Positions 25,691 through 36,192 of a DNA stretch of 64,000 nucleotides are shown here, one piece after another. Below the pieces are notes generated by a model that saw only the letters and a program-made list of their open reading frames with translations, ran no database searches and had not been told where the DNA came from. Position numbers and translations under genes: made by a program. This DNA is from an uncultured Geobacteraceae bacterium. Lineage in GTDB: Bacteria > Desulfobacterota > Desulfuromonadia > Geobacterales > Pseudopelobacteraceae. Every line of letters starts with the position of its first letter. Within the stretch, counting starts at the first letter, position 1. The stretch lies in assembly GCA_903852495.1 (NCBI GenBank), contig CAINRC010000001.1, positions 50,977-114,976 of the forward strand, given 5' to 3'.

Positions 25691-27046
25691 ATGATACGAA
25701 ACAACTTTAACCGTCATATCCCGATATGGTACTGTGGCGACGCTAAAGGCACATTCGCGTATCCGGGGATCGCCACATTGACCATACCAAAGCAGAGTTC
25801 ACCTTCAATCTTCACTCCCCCCCGTACACCGTTCCACTACGGATGGGTCATAGCCGGCATCGGCTTTCTGATCCTCTTTTCCTGCATCGGCATGGCCCGG
25901 TACGCCTATACCATGCTGCTCCCCTCCATGCAGGCGGGGCTCGGACTCACCTATGACAAGATGGGTTTCATCGGCACCGGCAACTTCTGCGGCTATCTGC
26001 TGGCGGTGGTGCTGGCTCCCCGCCTGATCCGCCGTTTCATGCCACGGGCCGTCATTACCGGCGGTCTTGCCCTGATCACCGCAGCACTCTGCGGCATCGC
26101 CGTCAGTCACGGGTTTTCCCTCCCCCTGACCTGTTATTTTCTTGCCGGCATGGGAACCGGCTTCGCCAACATCCCCACCATGGCACTCATCAGTTTCTGG
26201 TTCCGCAGCGACCAGCGCGGCAAGGCGACCGGCCTGATGATCGGCGGCAACGGTGCTGCTATCGTACTGGCCGGAATCGTGGTACCGGCCCTCAACCGGA
26301 GTTTCGGCGCTGACGGCTGGCGGGCGGGGTGGCTGCTGCTCAGTATCATCGCCCTGACAGTGACGCTGCTGTCAGCCTGGCTGGTACGCAACCATCCATC
26401 GGAGATGGGGCTTGAACCGCTCGGCAAACCGACGCCCCCGTCTCCGGACCAAATGATTCCCCGGGAACATAAGGGGGATGGCAGCCTGCTGCTCCGTCTT
26501 GGCCTGCTCTATCTGGCCTTTGGCGCCACCTTCATGATTTACGGCACCTTCATCGTCACAACCATGGTCCGCGAATATGGTTTCAGCGAAGCAAAAGCCG
26601 GAATCTACTGGTCATGGGGCGGATTCTACAGCCTATTCTCCGGAGTCGCATTTGGAATGCTTTCTGACCGGATCGGCCGCAAATGGGGGTTGGCACTGGT
26701 TTTTGCCGTCCAGACCATCGCCTATCTGCTGGCCGGACTTTCGCCAGGAAATCTGGGACTGATCCTCTCCATTATTCTCTACGGCTCAACGGTATTTGCC
26801 ATACCGGCCATTATGGCCGCTGCTGTGGGAGAATACCTCGGTCTGTCTCGTGCGGCGGCCGCTTTTTCCACCATCACCATCTTTTTTGCCGTCGGCCAGA
26901 CCGTCGGCCCGACCCTGGCCGGGCTGATCGGCAAGAACTATGGCAGTTTCACCGGGGCGTACCTGCTGGCTGCTCTGATTACCGCCGCCGCACTGATATT
27001 TGCCATTTTTCTTCCCCGTCCTGACCGGTCAAAGGAGATGAACTGA
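25691..27046 (+). CDS. Major facilitator superfamily transporter
   Basis: The protein of up to 451 residues has a hydrophilic N-terminal stretch of about 45 residues and then twelve predicted helices in two halves. The first half opens [20 protein letters not shown]. The loop between helices 2 and 3 is not a standard GxxxDRxGRR, but the corresponding motif in the second half is clear ([14 protein letters not shown]). This layout fits the MFS group of YbfB-like and oxalate/formate-type carriers. The substrate is unknown. An AGGAAAG lies upstream of the ATG at 25691. The unusual N-terminal extension has no membrane character, so a later start (near residue 28-45) is possible. The VF530 gene follows two bases after the stop. 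Confidence 0.82.
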   Translation: MIRNNFNRHIPIWYCGDAKGTFAYPGIATLTIPKQSSPSIFTPPRTPFHYGWVIAGIGFLILFSCIGMARYAYTMLLPSMQAGLGLTYDKMGFIGTGNFCGYLLAVVLAPRLIRRFMPRAVITGGLALITAALCGIAVSHGFSLPLTCYFLAGMGTGFANIPTMALISFWFRSDQRGKATGLMIGGNGAAIVLAGIVVPALNRSFGADGWRAGWLLLSIIALTVTLLSAWLVRNHPSEMGLEPLGKPTPPSPDQMIPREHKGDGSLLLRLGLLYLAFGATFMIYGTFIVTTMVREYGFSEAKAGIYWSWGGFYSLFSGVAFGMLSDRIGRKWGLALVFAVQTIAYLLAGLSPGNLGLILSIILYGSTVFAIPAIMAAAVGEYLGLSRAAAAFSTITIFFAVGQTVGPTLAGLIGKNYGSFTGAYLLAALITAAALIFAIFLPRPDRSKEMN

Positions 27047-27048
27047 CC

Positions 27049-27288
27049 ATGCCCGATACCGGCAAAAAATGTACTGACCCTCTGCAAGGGGTAACCTTGA
27101 ATATGATTTTAACCGAACTGGTGGAGCGGAGTGGCTGGGAGGAGATGGGGAGGTACGTCAACATTCGGTGTTTCACCCATGACCCGAGTGTTTCATCGAG
27201 CCTTAAATTTCTGCGCCGAACCCCCTGGGCCAGGGAAAAGGTTGAGGAGATGTACCTGCAGATGAAGGTGAAAAATTCTGAAATGTAG
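27049..27288 (+). CDS. VF530 / DUF2132 family small DNA-binding-like protein
   Basis: This 79-residue protein matches the VF530 pattern closely: [25 protein letters not shown], then [34 protein letters not shown] family structure is known, as I recall, and suggests nucleic-acid binding, but no cellular role is established. The ATG lies two bases after the stop of the MFS gene, so the pair is likely one transcript. The gene ends just before a cluster of palindromic repeats. Confidence 0.9.
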   Translation: MPDTGKKCTDPLQGVTLNMILTELVERSGWEEMGRYVNIRCFTHDPSVSSSLKFLRRTPWAREKVEEMYLQMKVKNSEM

Positions 27289-27296
27289 GGGCGGAT

Positions 27297-27440
27297 TGCT
27301 CCCCCTCCTTCTTTTCAAGGAGGGGGTCGGGGGGTGGTTGCTTTTGAATCTCACACCACAAAAAAGTCCCCCTTTAAAAAAGGGGGATTCAGGGGGATTT
27401 GCTTATGCAGATGGGGCGAATACAAGATTCGCCCCTACGG
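27297..27440. repeat. Cluster of three palindromic repeats downstream of the VF530 gene
   Basis: Three separate hairpin-forming units follow one another. The first is CCCCCTCCTT/AAGGAGGGGG with a six-base loop (27301-27326). The second is TCCCCCTTT-AAA-AAAGGGGGA followed by TTCAGGGGGATTTG (27367-27400). The third is GGGGCGAAT-ACAAG-ATTCGCCCC (27413-27435). All are of the short G/C-run palindrome kinds that are dispersed in intergenic regions of Geobacter-type genomes. They may act as transcription end or RNA-stabilising structures between the convergent VF530 and pyc genes. Confidence 0.75.
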
Positions 27441-27473
27441 GTTGCTCGGGGTCGGGGGGCCGGGCGCAGACAC

Positions 27474-27511
27474 AAAAAAACGCCCCGACTCTTTGCAGAA
27501 GCGGGGCGTTA
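27474..27511 (-). terminator. Rho-independent terminator of pyc
   Basis: Read on the minus strand, the arms AACGCCCCG and CGGGGCGTT enclose a 14-base loop, and a run of seven T follows. This lies 25 bases past the pyc stop codon. It is a textbook intrinsic terminator for that gene. Confidence 0.9.
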
Positions 27512-27536
27512 TGCATTCAATTATTCCGACAGGATG

Positions 27537-30500
27537 CTACTCAGCTATAACAATGACCAGATCTTCCTTTTCAATTTTGTCACCGGCCTTGAACTTAACG
27601 TCCGCAACGGCTCCGTCGGCTTTGGCCTTGATGTTTGTCTCCATCTTCATCGCTTCGGTAACCATCAAAACGTCACCCGCCTTGAATGTGTCACCCGCCT
27701 TGACGTTTACCTTCAGAACCTTGCCCGGCATCGGTGCCCCGATGTGGGTGGGATTTCCCTTGTCGGCTTTCACCCGTACCGCCTCATCACTCAGCACGGA
27801 CTGGTCACGGATAACCACTGAACGGTTATTGCCGTTCAACTCGAAATACACCGTGCGGGTGCCGTCGTTCTGAACTTTTCCGATGGCGTTGAGCTTGATG
27901 ATCAGTGTCTTGCCCGGCTCGATGTCCAGTGACGTTTCCTGCCCCGGCTCAAGACCGTAGAAGAAGATCGGCGTCGGAATCACCGATGTGTCGGAAAACT
28001 GCTGACGGTGGCGGTCGAATTCGGGATACACATTCGGGTAGAGAATGGCGGAAACCAGCGCCCGGTCGTCAACGCGATGCCCCAGTTTTTCTTCCAGCTT
28101 GAGTTTTTCCTCGTCAAAATCAACCGGTTCAAGCAGTTCACCCGGACGACAGGTAATCGGCTGTTCTCCGCGCAGGATGATTTTCTGGAGTTCCGGCGGC
28201 CATCCCAGATACGGCTGGCCGAGCATCCCTTTGAACATTCCGACAACCGACTCGGGAAACGCCAGATCCTCCTTCGAGGTGAATACGTCCTCCGGTTCCA
28301 GGTTGTTTTTGACCAGAAACATGGCCATGTCGCCGACGACCTTGGAAGAAGGCGTAACCTTGACGATATCGCCGAACATCATGTTGACCTTGTGGTACAT
28401 TTCCTTGCAGTCATCCCAGCGTTCGATAAGCCCCAGACCGGCGACCTGCGGTTTATAGTTGGAATACTGGCCGCCCGGAATTTCGTGGTGATACACCTCG
28501 GCGGTTCCGCTCTTGAGACCTGACTCGAACGGGGAATAGTAGTCGCGCACCGTTTCCCAGTAGTTGGCCAGTTTCTGCAATCCACCGGCGTTGACCAGCG
28601 GATCGCGCTCACTCCCTTCCAGCGCCGCAACCAGCGCATTCAGGTTCGGCTGGGCGGTCAAGCCGGAAAGTGACGACAGTGCGGCATCGACGATATCCAC
28701 CCCGGCTTCGCTCGCCTTGAGCAGCATGGCGCTGCCGTTGGAGGAGGTATCGTGGGTATGCAGATGAATCGGAATACCGATGTTTTCCTTGAGCGCCTTG
28801 ACCAGTTTGTAGGCTGCCAGCGGTTTCAGCAGGCCGGCCATGTCCTTGATCGCCAGGATGTGCGCGCCCATTTTTTCCAGCTCTTTCGCCATGGATACGT
28901 AATATTCCAGCGGGTATTTGTCCCGTTTGGGGTCGGTAATGTCGCCGGTGTAGCAGATGGCCGCTTCACAGATTTTTCCCGATTTCCGAACCGCGTCCAT
29001 GGCTACGCCCATACCGGTTGTCCAGTTGAGCGAATCGAAGATACGGAAGATATCAACGCCGGAGTCGGCGGCTTCTTCAACAAATTTCTGCACCACATTA
29101 TCAGGATAGTTGGTGTACCCCACCGCATTTGAGCCGCGCAGGAGCATCTGGAACAGGATGTTCGGAATCTGCTCCGACAGCTTATGCAGCCGCTGCCAGG
29201 GATCTTCCTTCAGAAAGCGCATGGAAACGTCAAAGGTTGCCCCGCCCCAGCACTCCAGTGAAAACAGGTCGGCACCAAGGTAGGAGGTCGGTTCGGCGAT
29301 CTTGAGCAGGTCATAGCTCCGCACACGGGTTGCCAGGTTGGACTGGTGGGCATCGCGCATGGTCGTGTCGGTAATCAGCAGTTTTTTCTGCTCCAGAATC
29401 CACTTGGAAAGCCCCTCGGCCCCCAACTGCATGAACAGGTCCTTGCTGCCGGACGGACGTGGCAATTTGGTATCGACATGGGGAACACGCGCTTCGATCA
29501 GTTCCGCCGACTTGAGCGGTTTTTCAACTCCGGGTGAACCGTTAACGATAACTTCACCAAGGAAGTTCAGCACTTTACTGGCACGGTCCTGTTTTTCACG
29601 GAAGCGGAGCAGTTCCGGATGTTTTTCAATGAAGGAGGTATCGCACTGCCCCCGGAGAAACACCGGATGAGTAACGACGTTTTCCAGAAACCCGATATTG
29701 GTTTTCACGCCACGGACACGGAACTCCTGCAGGGCACGATTCATGATATTGGCAGCGTCGGAGAAAGAAAGTCCCCAGGAACTGACCTTCACCAGCAGAG
29801 AATCATAGTGGGGGGTGATCTTGGCTCCGTTGAAGGCATTGCCGGCGTCCAGGCGGATACCGCAGCCGGCAGCCGAACGGTAGGTGGCCAGCGTGCCAAA
29901 GTCAGGGGCAAAATTGTTCGTGGGATCTTCCGTGGTGATGCGGCACTGAATGGCGTAGCCCCGCATATCGATTGCACTTTGGGAAGGGATATTGATTTCC
30001 GGATCGGAAAGTTTGTGACCGCAGGCGACCAGAATCTGGTTCTGCACAAGGTTGCGGCCGGTGATCATTTCCGTCACGGTATGCTCGACCTGAATACGGG
30101 GGTTCATCTCGATAAAGTAGTGTTTTCCCTCGCCGTCCACCAGGAACTCGATAGTACCGGCGTTGCGGTACTTGACATGGCCGGCGATTTTGAGCGCCGC
30201 CGTGCAGAGCTCTTCCCGCTGGGACTGGGTAAGGGAAAGGGACGGCGCAAATTCCACCACTTTCTGGTGGCGCCGCTGAACGGAACAGTCCCGGTCGAAG
30301 AAATGTACCAGGTTGCCGTAGTTATCCCCCAGCACCTGGACTTCAATATGTTTCGGATGCACCAGGTAGCGCTCCAGGAACACCTCTGCGTTACCGAACG
30401 ATGCCTTTGCCTCGCTGCTTGCCGCGACGAGTCCCTCAAGCAGTTCTTTCCGGTTGGTGGCCACACGCATACCGCGACCGCCGCCGCCTGCTGATGCCTT

Positions 30501-30986
30501 GATGATAATCGGGTAACCATGCTCCTTGGCGAAGATCAGGGCATCTTCCTCTTTTTCGATGGGGTTTTCGGTTCCGGGAACAACGTTGACACCGGCAGCA
30601 ACTGCCGCCTTCCGGCCGGCGACCTTATCCCCCAGTGAACGCATCATCTCGGCGGTGGGGCCGATGAAGGTTATGCCGTTGACCCGGCACTCTTCGGCAA
30701 ACTCGGCATTTTCAGCCAGAAAGCCGTAGCCGGGGTGTATGGCGTCTACATCCGCCTTGAGTGCCAGGGCGATGATTTCGTCGATACCGAGGTACGCATC
30801 AATCGGCGATTTCCCCTTGCCGATCAGGTACGCTTCGTCAGCTTTGTAGCGATGCAGGGAGAGTTTATCCTCCTCGGAATACAGGGCCACCGTGCCGATA
30901 CCCAATTCTGTACAGGCACGAAAAATACGAATCGCAATCTCACCCCGGTTAGCCGCCATTACTTTACGAAATCGATACTTCTCCAT
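27537..30986 (-). CDS. pyc: Pyruvate carboxylase (single-chain, biotin-dependent)
   Basis: The enzyme makes oxaloacetate from pyruvate, CO2 and ATP and feeds the TCA cycle. The 1149-residue chain starts with a biotin carboxylase domain (VMAANRGEIAIRIFRACTE, ATP-grasp KASAGGGGRGMR, FIEMNPRIQVEHTVTE). A carboxyltransferase domain follows (ITDTTMRDAHQSNLATRVR near residue 540, metal ligands in HLHTHDTSSNG), then the PC-specific linker. The biotin carrier domain at the end has the biotinylated Lys in EAMKMETN. All parts are intact. ATG 30986 has GGAGAG upstream; a GTG at 30995 is the alternative. It stands alone, with its own terminator, divergent from ilvE. Confidence 0.96.
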   Translation of the reverse strand: MEKYRFRKVMAANRGEIAIRIFRACTELGIGTVALYSEEDKLSLHRYKADEAYLIGKGKSPIDAYLGIDEIIALALKADVDAIHPGYGFLAENAEFAEECRVNGITFIGPTAEMMRSLGDKVAGRKAAVAAGVNVVPGTENPIEKEEDALIFAKEHGYPIIIKASAGGGGRGMRVATNRKELLEGLVAASSEAKASFGNAEVFLERYLVHPKHIEVQVLGDNYGNLVHFFDRDCSVQRRHQKVVEFAPSLSLTQSQREELCTAALKIAGHVKYRNAGTIEFLVDGEGKHYFIEMNPRIQVEHTVTEMITGRNLVQNQILVACGHKLSDPEINIPSQSAIDMRGYAIQCRITTEDPTNNFAPDFGTLATYRSAAGCGIRLDAGNAFNGAKITPHYDSLLVKVSSWGLSFSDAANIMNRALQEFRVRGVKTNIGFLENVVTHPVFLRGQCDTSFIEKHPELLRFREKQDRASKVLNFLGEVIVNGSPGVEKPLKSAELIEARVPHVDTKLPRPSGSKDLFMQLGAEGLSKWILEQKKLLITDTTMRDAHQSNLATRVRSYDLLKIAEPTSYLGADLFSLECWGGATFDVSMRFLKEDPWQRLHKLSEQIPNILFQMLLRGSNAVGYTNYPDNVVQKFVEEAADSGVDIFRIFDSLNWTTGMGVAMDAVRKSGKICEAAICYTGDITDPKRDKYPLEYYVSMAKELEKMGAHILAIKDMAGLLKPLAAYKLVKALKENIGIPIHLHTHDTSSNGSAMLLKASEAGVDIVDAALSSLSGLTAQPNLNALVAALEGSERDPLVNAGGLQKLANYWETVRDYYSPFESGLKSGTAEVYHHEIPGGQYSNYKPQVAGLGLIERWDDCKEMYHKVNMMFGDIVKVTPSSKVVGDMAMFLVKNNLEPEDVFTSKEDLAFPESVVGMFKGMLGQPYLGWPPELQKIILRGEQPITCRPGELLEPVDFDEEKLKLEEKLGHRVDDRALVSAILYPNVYPEFDRHRQQFSDTSVIPTPIFFYGLEPGQETSLDIEPGKTLIIKLNAIGKVQNDGTRTVYFELNGNNRSVVIRDQSVLSDEAVRVKADKGNPTHIGAPMPGKVLKVNVKAGDTFKAGDVLMVTEAMKMETNIKAKADGAVADVKFKAGDKIEKEDLVIVIAE

Positions 30987-31255
30987 GTCAGGCACTCTCC
31001 TTACTAAAAGTTATTTAGCAAAACTAAAAATATTCAGTTATTTTAAACAGTTACGGATGGTTTCGCCGGCACTAAAACAGATTGGCTTCACTTTGTCAAT
31101 CAGTATGTGAGAAATTGTTTTCAGTGGTTTTGTACCGGGAGTAGTTTCGTACCCGAACCGGCTGTACTTCACTCTGGACAGGATTTTCACCTTGCCGCAA
31201 CGTGCTGATATGTGATAGGTAATCTGTCGATTCAACAGACAACTGGAGGCGTACC

Positions 31256-32329
31256 ATGGAAATTTCAATTATTCCGTTACCTGCCGAGAAGATGAAGGCA
31301 AAAATTTCTGATCAGTCGCAGCTTGGCTTTGGTAAATACTTCACCGACCGGATGCTGCTGGTAGAGTGGAAGGCCGGACAGGGATGGTGTGATGCGCGCA
31401 TTGAACCGTATGCCCCGTTTGTCCTCGACCCGGCCAGCCTTGTCTTTCACTATGCCCAGGAAATTTTCGAAGGGCTCAAAGCCTACAAATGGGCCGATGG
31501 CCGGGTTGCCCTGTTCCGTCCCGAGATGAATGCCCGCCGTTTCAACCAGTCCGGCGACCGGATCTGTCTCCCTCCCGTACCGGAGGAGCTTTTCCTGAAG
31601 GGGATCGAGCAGCTGGTTTCCCTGGAACGGGACTGGATACCGACCGCAGACGGCACCTCTCTCTATATCCGCCCGACCCTGATTGCGGTTGAGCCGGTAC
31701 TGGGAGTCAAACCCTCCGATCACTATTACTTCTTTGTCATTCTCTCACCCGTTGGTGCGTACTACGCCGCCGGGTTCAATCCGGTAAATATTCTGGTTGA
31801 GGATCATTATGTCCGGGCTGTGCCGGGGGGAACCGGTGAAGCCAAAACCGGCGGCAATTATGCCAGTTCACTGAAAGCCGGACTTGAAGCCAAGAAGAAA
31901 GGCTATGACCAGGTGCTCTGGCTTGATGGGCGGGAACGCCGCTACATTGAGGAAGTCGGCGCCATGAATATGTTTTTTGCCTATGGCACGCACATTGTTA
32001 CCCCACCGCTGACCGGTTCCATCCTCTCCGGCGTCACCCGCGATTCCGTGTTGAAGCTGGCTCCCACACTCGGCTGCACGGTGGAGGAACGGCAGATCGA
32101 CGTAAATGATCTCATGGCCGACATTCGCTCCGGTAAAGTCACCGAAGCGTTCGGCAGCGGTACCGCAGCGGTCATTACCCCGGTCGGGAAGCTCTGTTAC
32201 AAGGATGAAAGTCTGCAGCTATCCGGCGGTAAGGTCGGCGAGATCACCCAGCGTTTGTATGACACCCTGACCGGCATCCAGACAGGGAAATTGAAGGATG
32301 AGTTCGGTTGGGTCAGATTTGTCGAATAA
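31256..32329 (+). CDS. ilvE: Branched-chain amino acid aminotransferase
   Basis: IlvE transfers amino groups between glutamate and the 2-oxoacids of Leu, Ile and Val, using PLP. The 357-residue protein is of the longer, eukaryote-like BCAT type. Recognisable segments are LVFHYAQEIFEGLKAYKW, LYIRPTLIAVEPVLGVKPS and the PLP-lysine region GEAKTGGNYASSL. Further on are QVLWLDGRERRYIEEVGAMN and SGVTRDSVLKLAPTLG. ATG 31256 lies behind CTGGAGG. The gene is divergent from pyc, with about 270 bases between. An inverted repeat lies 11 bases after the stop. Confidence 0.93.
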   Translation: MEISIIPLPAEKMKAKISDQSQLGFGKYFTDRMLLVEWKAGQGWCDARIEPYAPFVLDPASLVFHYAQEIFEGLKAYKWADGRVALFRPEMNARRFNQSGDRICLPPVPEELFLKGIEQLVSLERDWIPTADGTSLYIRPTLIAVEPVLGVKPSDHYYFFVILSPVGAYYAAGFNPVNILVEDHYVRAVPGGTGEAKTGGNYASSLKAGLEAKKKGYDQVLWLDGRERRYIEEVGAMNMFFAYGTHIVTPPLTGSILSGVTRDSVLKLAPTLGCTVEERQIDVNDLMADIRSGKVTEAFGSGTAAVITPVGKLCYKDESLQLSGGKVGEITQRLYDTLTGIQTGKLKDEFGWVRFVE

Positions 32330-32340
32330 ATGAATCGTCG

Positions 32341-32366
32341 CCGGGGCAGGTACCATCCTGCCCCGG
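32341..32366 (+). terminator. Strong hairpin after ilvE
   Basis: A perfect 10-base-pair stem (CCGGGGCAGG with CCTGCCCCGG) encloses the loop TACCAT. Only a short ACTTT follows, so termination may be partial. The small cysteine-rich gene starts 17 bases later. Confidence 0.55.
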
Positions 32367-32383
32367 ACTTTCAGGACTGAGCC

Positions 32384-32560
32384 ATGAACAAAAAGAAATC
32401 CGCCGTAAAACAGACCCCGAACAAGCTCTGCACCTCCTGCCGCCGCACCTGCAAACAGGCGGCGAATGCGGTCGTCGCCAAGTGCCCCCGTTATTACCCC
32501 TTCTGCCGCACCCAGTCCAAACGCGAGTTCACATGGAAACAGATGGAGCTGGGGTTATAG
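32384..32560 (+). CDS. Small cysteine-rich basic protein, unknown function
   Basis: The 58-residue frame MNKKKSAVKQTPNKLCTSCR ... ELGL is rich in Lys and Arg and has five cysteines, two of them in CTSC and others in TCK, KCP and FCR. The spacing could form a zinc site. I do not recognise a family. Support for its being real comes from its fit between the ilvE hairpin and the ferredoxin gene, from the cysteine pattern and from a short overlap with the next gene. There is no strong ribosome-binding site. Confidence 0.5.
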   Translation: MNKKKSAVKQTPNKLCTSCRRTCKQAANAVVAKCPRYYPFCRTQSKREFTWKQMELGL

Positions 32561-32793
32561 ACACGTCTCCGGCCATGCCGACGATTGACGTACAGCTCTG
32601 CAGCGGCTGCGGCCGGTGCGTGGCCGCCTGCCCTCTCCACCTCATAACGCTCGAAGTCTCCGGTTTCCGCAAAAATGCCGTCATAAAATCTCCGGAAAAA
32701 TGTACGCTCTGCCGCCAGTGCGCTGACGCCTGCCCCGTGGCAGCAATTATACTCAATATGACCGGCGAAAGAGAAGGCAACACGACGGCATAA
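32533..32793 (+). CDS. 2[4Fe-4S] ferredoxin-type protein
   Basis: The 86-residue protein has two classical cluster-binding motifs, CSGCGRCVAACP near residue 21-32 and CTLCRQCADACP near 58-69, so it should bind two [4Fe-4S] clusters. The region between them (LHLITLEVSGFRKNAVIKSP) has the usual extra loop of 2[4Fe-4S] ferredoxin modules in oxidoreductases. A later ATG at 32575 just before PTIDVQL is possible. It overlaps the small cysteine-rich gene by 28 bases in another frame, suggesting coupling. The redox partner is unknown. Confidence 0.75.
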   Translation: METDGAGVIDTSPAMPTIDVQLCSGCGRCVAACPLHLITLEVSGFRKNAVIKSPEKCTLCRQCADACPVAAIILNMTGEREGNTTA

Positions 32794-32905
32794 CGTAATA
32801 GTCGCAATGTACCCTTTACAGACAATAAACGAGCACCCCGGATATTTCCTTCAGCATCCCGATCATACTGCCACCGGCACACACTTCATCACCCCGCTTT
32901 TCCCC

Positions 32906-32935
32906 TTGCCTTCCGCAAAGCTACTGTGATATAAA
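32906..32935 (+). promoter_or_regulatory. Putative sigma-70 promoter for rpsB
   Basis: TTGCCT at 32906-32911 and TATAAA at 32930-32935 are 18 bases apart, with an extended TG just before the -10 box. This gives a leader of about 95 bases for rpsB. A good but not perfect match. Confidence 0.5.
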
Positions 32936-33036
32936 GCCCCGCTATTCAATTCACACGCCTCGGTAGATCCGGTGGTGTCCCTATTATGAGATGACGGGGA
33001 TTCGGCGGGGCGGAGGAAAAACCAAAGGAGAAACGT

Positions 33037-33810
33037 ATGTCAAGTATCAGCATGAAAGAACTGTTGGAAGCTGGCGTCCACTTCGGTCACCAGACAAAAC
33101 GCTGGAACCCCAAAATGAAACCCTACATTTTCGGGGCACGTAACGGCATCTACATCATCGACCTGCAGAAAACCGTCCGCTACTTCAAAACCGCTTACAG
33201 CTTTGTCAAGGAATCCGCTCAGGACGGCTGTACTGTTCTGTTTGTCGGGACAAAAAAACAGGCTCAGGACTCCGTAGCAGAAGAGGCCGCACGCTGCGGT
33301 ATGCATTACGTCAACCAGCGCTGGCTTGGCGGCATGCTGACCAACTTCTCCACCGTAAAGCAGAGCATCGATCGTCTCAAAAAAATCGACGCCATGTTTG
33401 AAGACGGTACTATTGAAGCCTACACCAAAAAGGAAGCGCTGCAGTTCACCCGCGACCGCGAAAAACTGCAGAAGACTCTGGGCGGCATCAAAACCATGAA
33501 CAAGCTCCCGGGCGTCATGTTCGTTATCGATCCAAAAAACGAAGAAATCGCCGTTCAGGAAGCCAACAAACTCGGTATTCCGGTTGTTGCTGTTGTCGAT
33601 ACCAACTGCGACCCTGACCCGATAGATTACGTTATTCCGGGTAATGATGATGCTATCCGCGCCATCCGTCTCCTTTCCGCAAAAATGGCTGATGCCGTTC
33701 TTGAAGGAATTCAGGCCCGCAAAACCGCTCTCCAGACAGATGCTGAAGGAACTGAAGAATATGCTCCTGAAGAAGTGGCTGAAGTGGTTGCAGAAGCAGC
33801 AGGCGAATAA
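33037..33810 (+). CDS. rpsB: 30S ribosomal protein S2
   Basis: S2 joins the back of the 30S body late in assembly and recruits S1. The 257-residue protein shows [24 protein letters not shown] at the start, followed by [33 protein letters not shown] and [25 protein letters not shown]. Its acidic Ala/Glu-rich tail is usual for this lineage. AAGGAG precedes the ATG. It begins the conserved rpsB-tsf-pyrH-frr-uppS-cdsA-dxr-rseP block. Confidence 0.97.
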   Translation: MSSISMKELLEAGVHFGHQTKRWNPKMKPYIFGARNGIYIIDLQKTVRYFKTAYSFVKESAQDGCTVLFVGTKKQAQDSVAEEAARCGMHYVNQRWLGGMLTNFSTVKQSIDRLKKIDAMFEDGTIEAYTKKEALQFTRDREKLQKTLGGIKTMNKLPGVMFVIDPKNEEIAVQEANKLGIPVVAVVDTNCDPDPIDYVIPGNDDAIRAIRLLSAKMADAVLEGIQARKTALQTDAEGTEEYAPEEVAEVVAEAAGE

Positions 33811-33857
33811 AACACACTAACAGACAATTCCTGCTGCGACAGGATGGGAGGATAGCA

Positions 33858-34793
33858 ATGGCTGTAACAGCTGCACAGATATCTGAACTGAGAAAATCAA
33901 CCGGTGCCGGAATGCTTGACTGCAAAAAGGCGCTTGAGCAGACTGACGGCAATTTTGACCAGGCAGTAGACTTCCTGCGTACCAAAGGCCTTGCGGCCGC
34001 TTCCAAAAAAGCGGGTCGTGCGGCTACTGAAGGTATGGTTGCTGCGGCGGTATCCGCCGACGGCGGCAAGGGCATTTTGCTTGAGATCAACAGTGAAACC
34101 GATTTCGTTGCCAAAAACGATACATTCCAGAACTTCGTAAAAGACATCGCCAACCATATCCTGCAGGCCAACCCCGCGTCGGTCGAGGAACTGTTTGCCC
34201 AGCCGTACTGCGGCGACAGCAGCAAAACCATCCAGACTTTGCTGAATGAGGCGATTGCCATCATCGGCGAAAATATGCAGATCCGCCGTTTCAGCAGCTA
34301 TGTTGTACCGGGTGCCGGCGCAACCGGTTCCTATATCCACGCCGGTGGCAAAATCGGTGTTCTGGTTGAGGCGACTTGCGATAACGCTGCAGCTGCAAAA
34401 GATCCGCTCTTTGCCGCATTCGTCAGGGATGTGGCCATGCACGTCGCTGCCGCTTCCCCGCTGTATGTTCAGCGGAGTGAAGTTGATACGGACGTACTTG
34501 AGCGCGAGAAGGACATCTACCGCGCCAAAGCCCGTGAGACCGGAAAGCCTGAAAACATCATTGAGAAAATCATTGATGGCCAGGTAAACAAATTCTACGG
34601 CGATATCTGCCTGATCGAGCAGCACTTTGTCAAAGACACCGACAAAACGATCCAGCAGTTGGCCGCAGAAACCGGTAAAGCACTCGGCGCAGCCATCACC
34701 ATCACCCGTTTCACCAAGTATGCACTTGGCGAGGGACTGGAAAAGAAGGAATGCGACTTTGCCGCCGAGGTGGCGGCAGCAGCCGGCCTCTAA
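33858..34793 (+). CDS. tsf: Elongation factor Ts
   Basis: EF-Ts exchanges GDP for GTP on EF-Tu. The 311-residue product has the N-terminal UBA-like domain ([21 protein letters not shown]), the core signature [15 protein letters not shown] and the second repeat ([15 protein letters not shown] ... DVAMHVAA). Length and order are normal. It follows rpsB by 47 bases and is closed by an intrinsic terminator. Confidence 0.97.
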   Translation: MAVTAAQISELRKSTGAGMLDCKKALEQTDGNFDQAVDFLRTKGLAAASKKAGRAATEGMVAAAVSADGGKGILLEINSETDFVAKNDTFQNFVKDIANHILQANPASVEELFAQPYCGDSSKTIQTLLNEAIAIIGENMQIRRFSSYVVPGAGATGSYIHAGGKIGVLVEATCDNAAAAKDPLFAAFVRDVAMHVAAASPLYVQRSEVDTDVLEREKDIYRAKARETGKPENIIEKIIDGQVNKFYGDICLIEQHFVKDTDKTIQQLAAETGKALGAAITITRFTKYALGEGLEKKECDFAAEVAAAAGL

Positions 34794-34804
34794 CCCATTC
34801 AGCG

Positions 34805-34834
34805 AAGCCGGCCCGAAAAGGCCGGCTTTTTTTT
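34805..34834 (+). terminator. Rho-independent terminator after tsf
   Basis: The eight-base arms AGCCGGCC and GGCCGGCT enclose CGAAAA and are followed by a run of eight T, twelve bases past the tsf stop. Since pyrH follows, this either ends a rpsB-tsf transcript or attenuates read-through. Confidence 0.92.
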
Positions 34835-34873
34835 CATCTCCATTTTGTAAACCACATATATGTATTGCTCTAA

Positions 34874-35632
<759 letters not shown>

Positions 35633-35634
35633 CC

Positions 35635-36192
35635 ATGCCAAAAAACGTGCTTGATGACATGAAGATCCATATGGATAAAACTCTGGGAGTTCTGAAAAAC
35701 GAATTCCAGAAAATTCGTACCGGACGGGCCACCACCGGCATTCTGGACAACATAACCGTAGATTATTACGGCAGCACCGCCCCCCTGTCCCAGGTGGCTA
35801 CCCTTGCGATCCCCGAAGCACGTACCATTACCATCACCCCCTGGGAATCGAAGACCATTCCGATCATTGAAAAAGCGATCATGAATGCCAACATCGGCCT
35901 GACCCCCTCAAATGACGGCAAGGCGATCCGCCTGAATCTCCCCCCCCTGACCGAAGAGCGCCGTAAGGAGATCGTCAAAGGGCTGAAAAAGAAGGCAGAA
36001 GAAGATAAGATCGCCATCAGAAACATCCGTCGTGACGCCATCGACAAATTGAAGAAACTCGAGAAAGACAAGGCCATTACGGAAGATGAACTGAAAAAAT
36101 ATGAAAAGGATGTTCAGGATGTCACCAAGAGTTTTGAACTGAAAATGGATGAAACCGTAGCCCATAAAGAAAAAGAGGTTCTTGAAGTCTGA
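35635..36192 (+). CDS. frr: Ribosome recycling factor
   Basis: RRF splits post-termination ribosomes together with EF-G. The 185-residue product shows KNEFQKIRTGRATTGILDNI, PEARTITITPWESKTIPIIEKAI and LNLPPLTEERRKEIVKGLKK, with the long coiled-coil arms as in the family. It starts two bases after pyrH and its TGA shares one base with the ATG of uppS. Confidence 0.97.
   Translation: MPKNVLDDMKIHMDKTLGVLKNEFQKIRTGRATTGILDNITVDYYGSTAPLSQVATLAIPEARTITITPWESKTIPIIEKAIMNANIGLTPSNDGKAIRLNLPPLTEERRKEIVKGLKKKAEEDKIAIRNIRRDAIDKLKKLEKDKAITEDELKKYEKDVQDVTKSFELKMDETVAHKEKEVLEV

Noticed and set aside
32936..33011. Long-range pairing GCCCCGC/GCGGGGC in the rpsB leader as an S2 autoregulatory structure
   Set aside because: The best promoter places the transcript start at or after the first arm, and no other feature of known S2 leaders was recognised.
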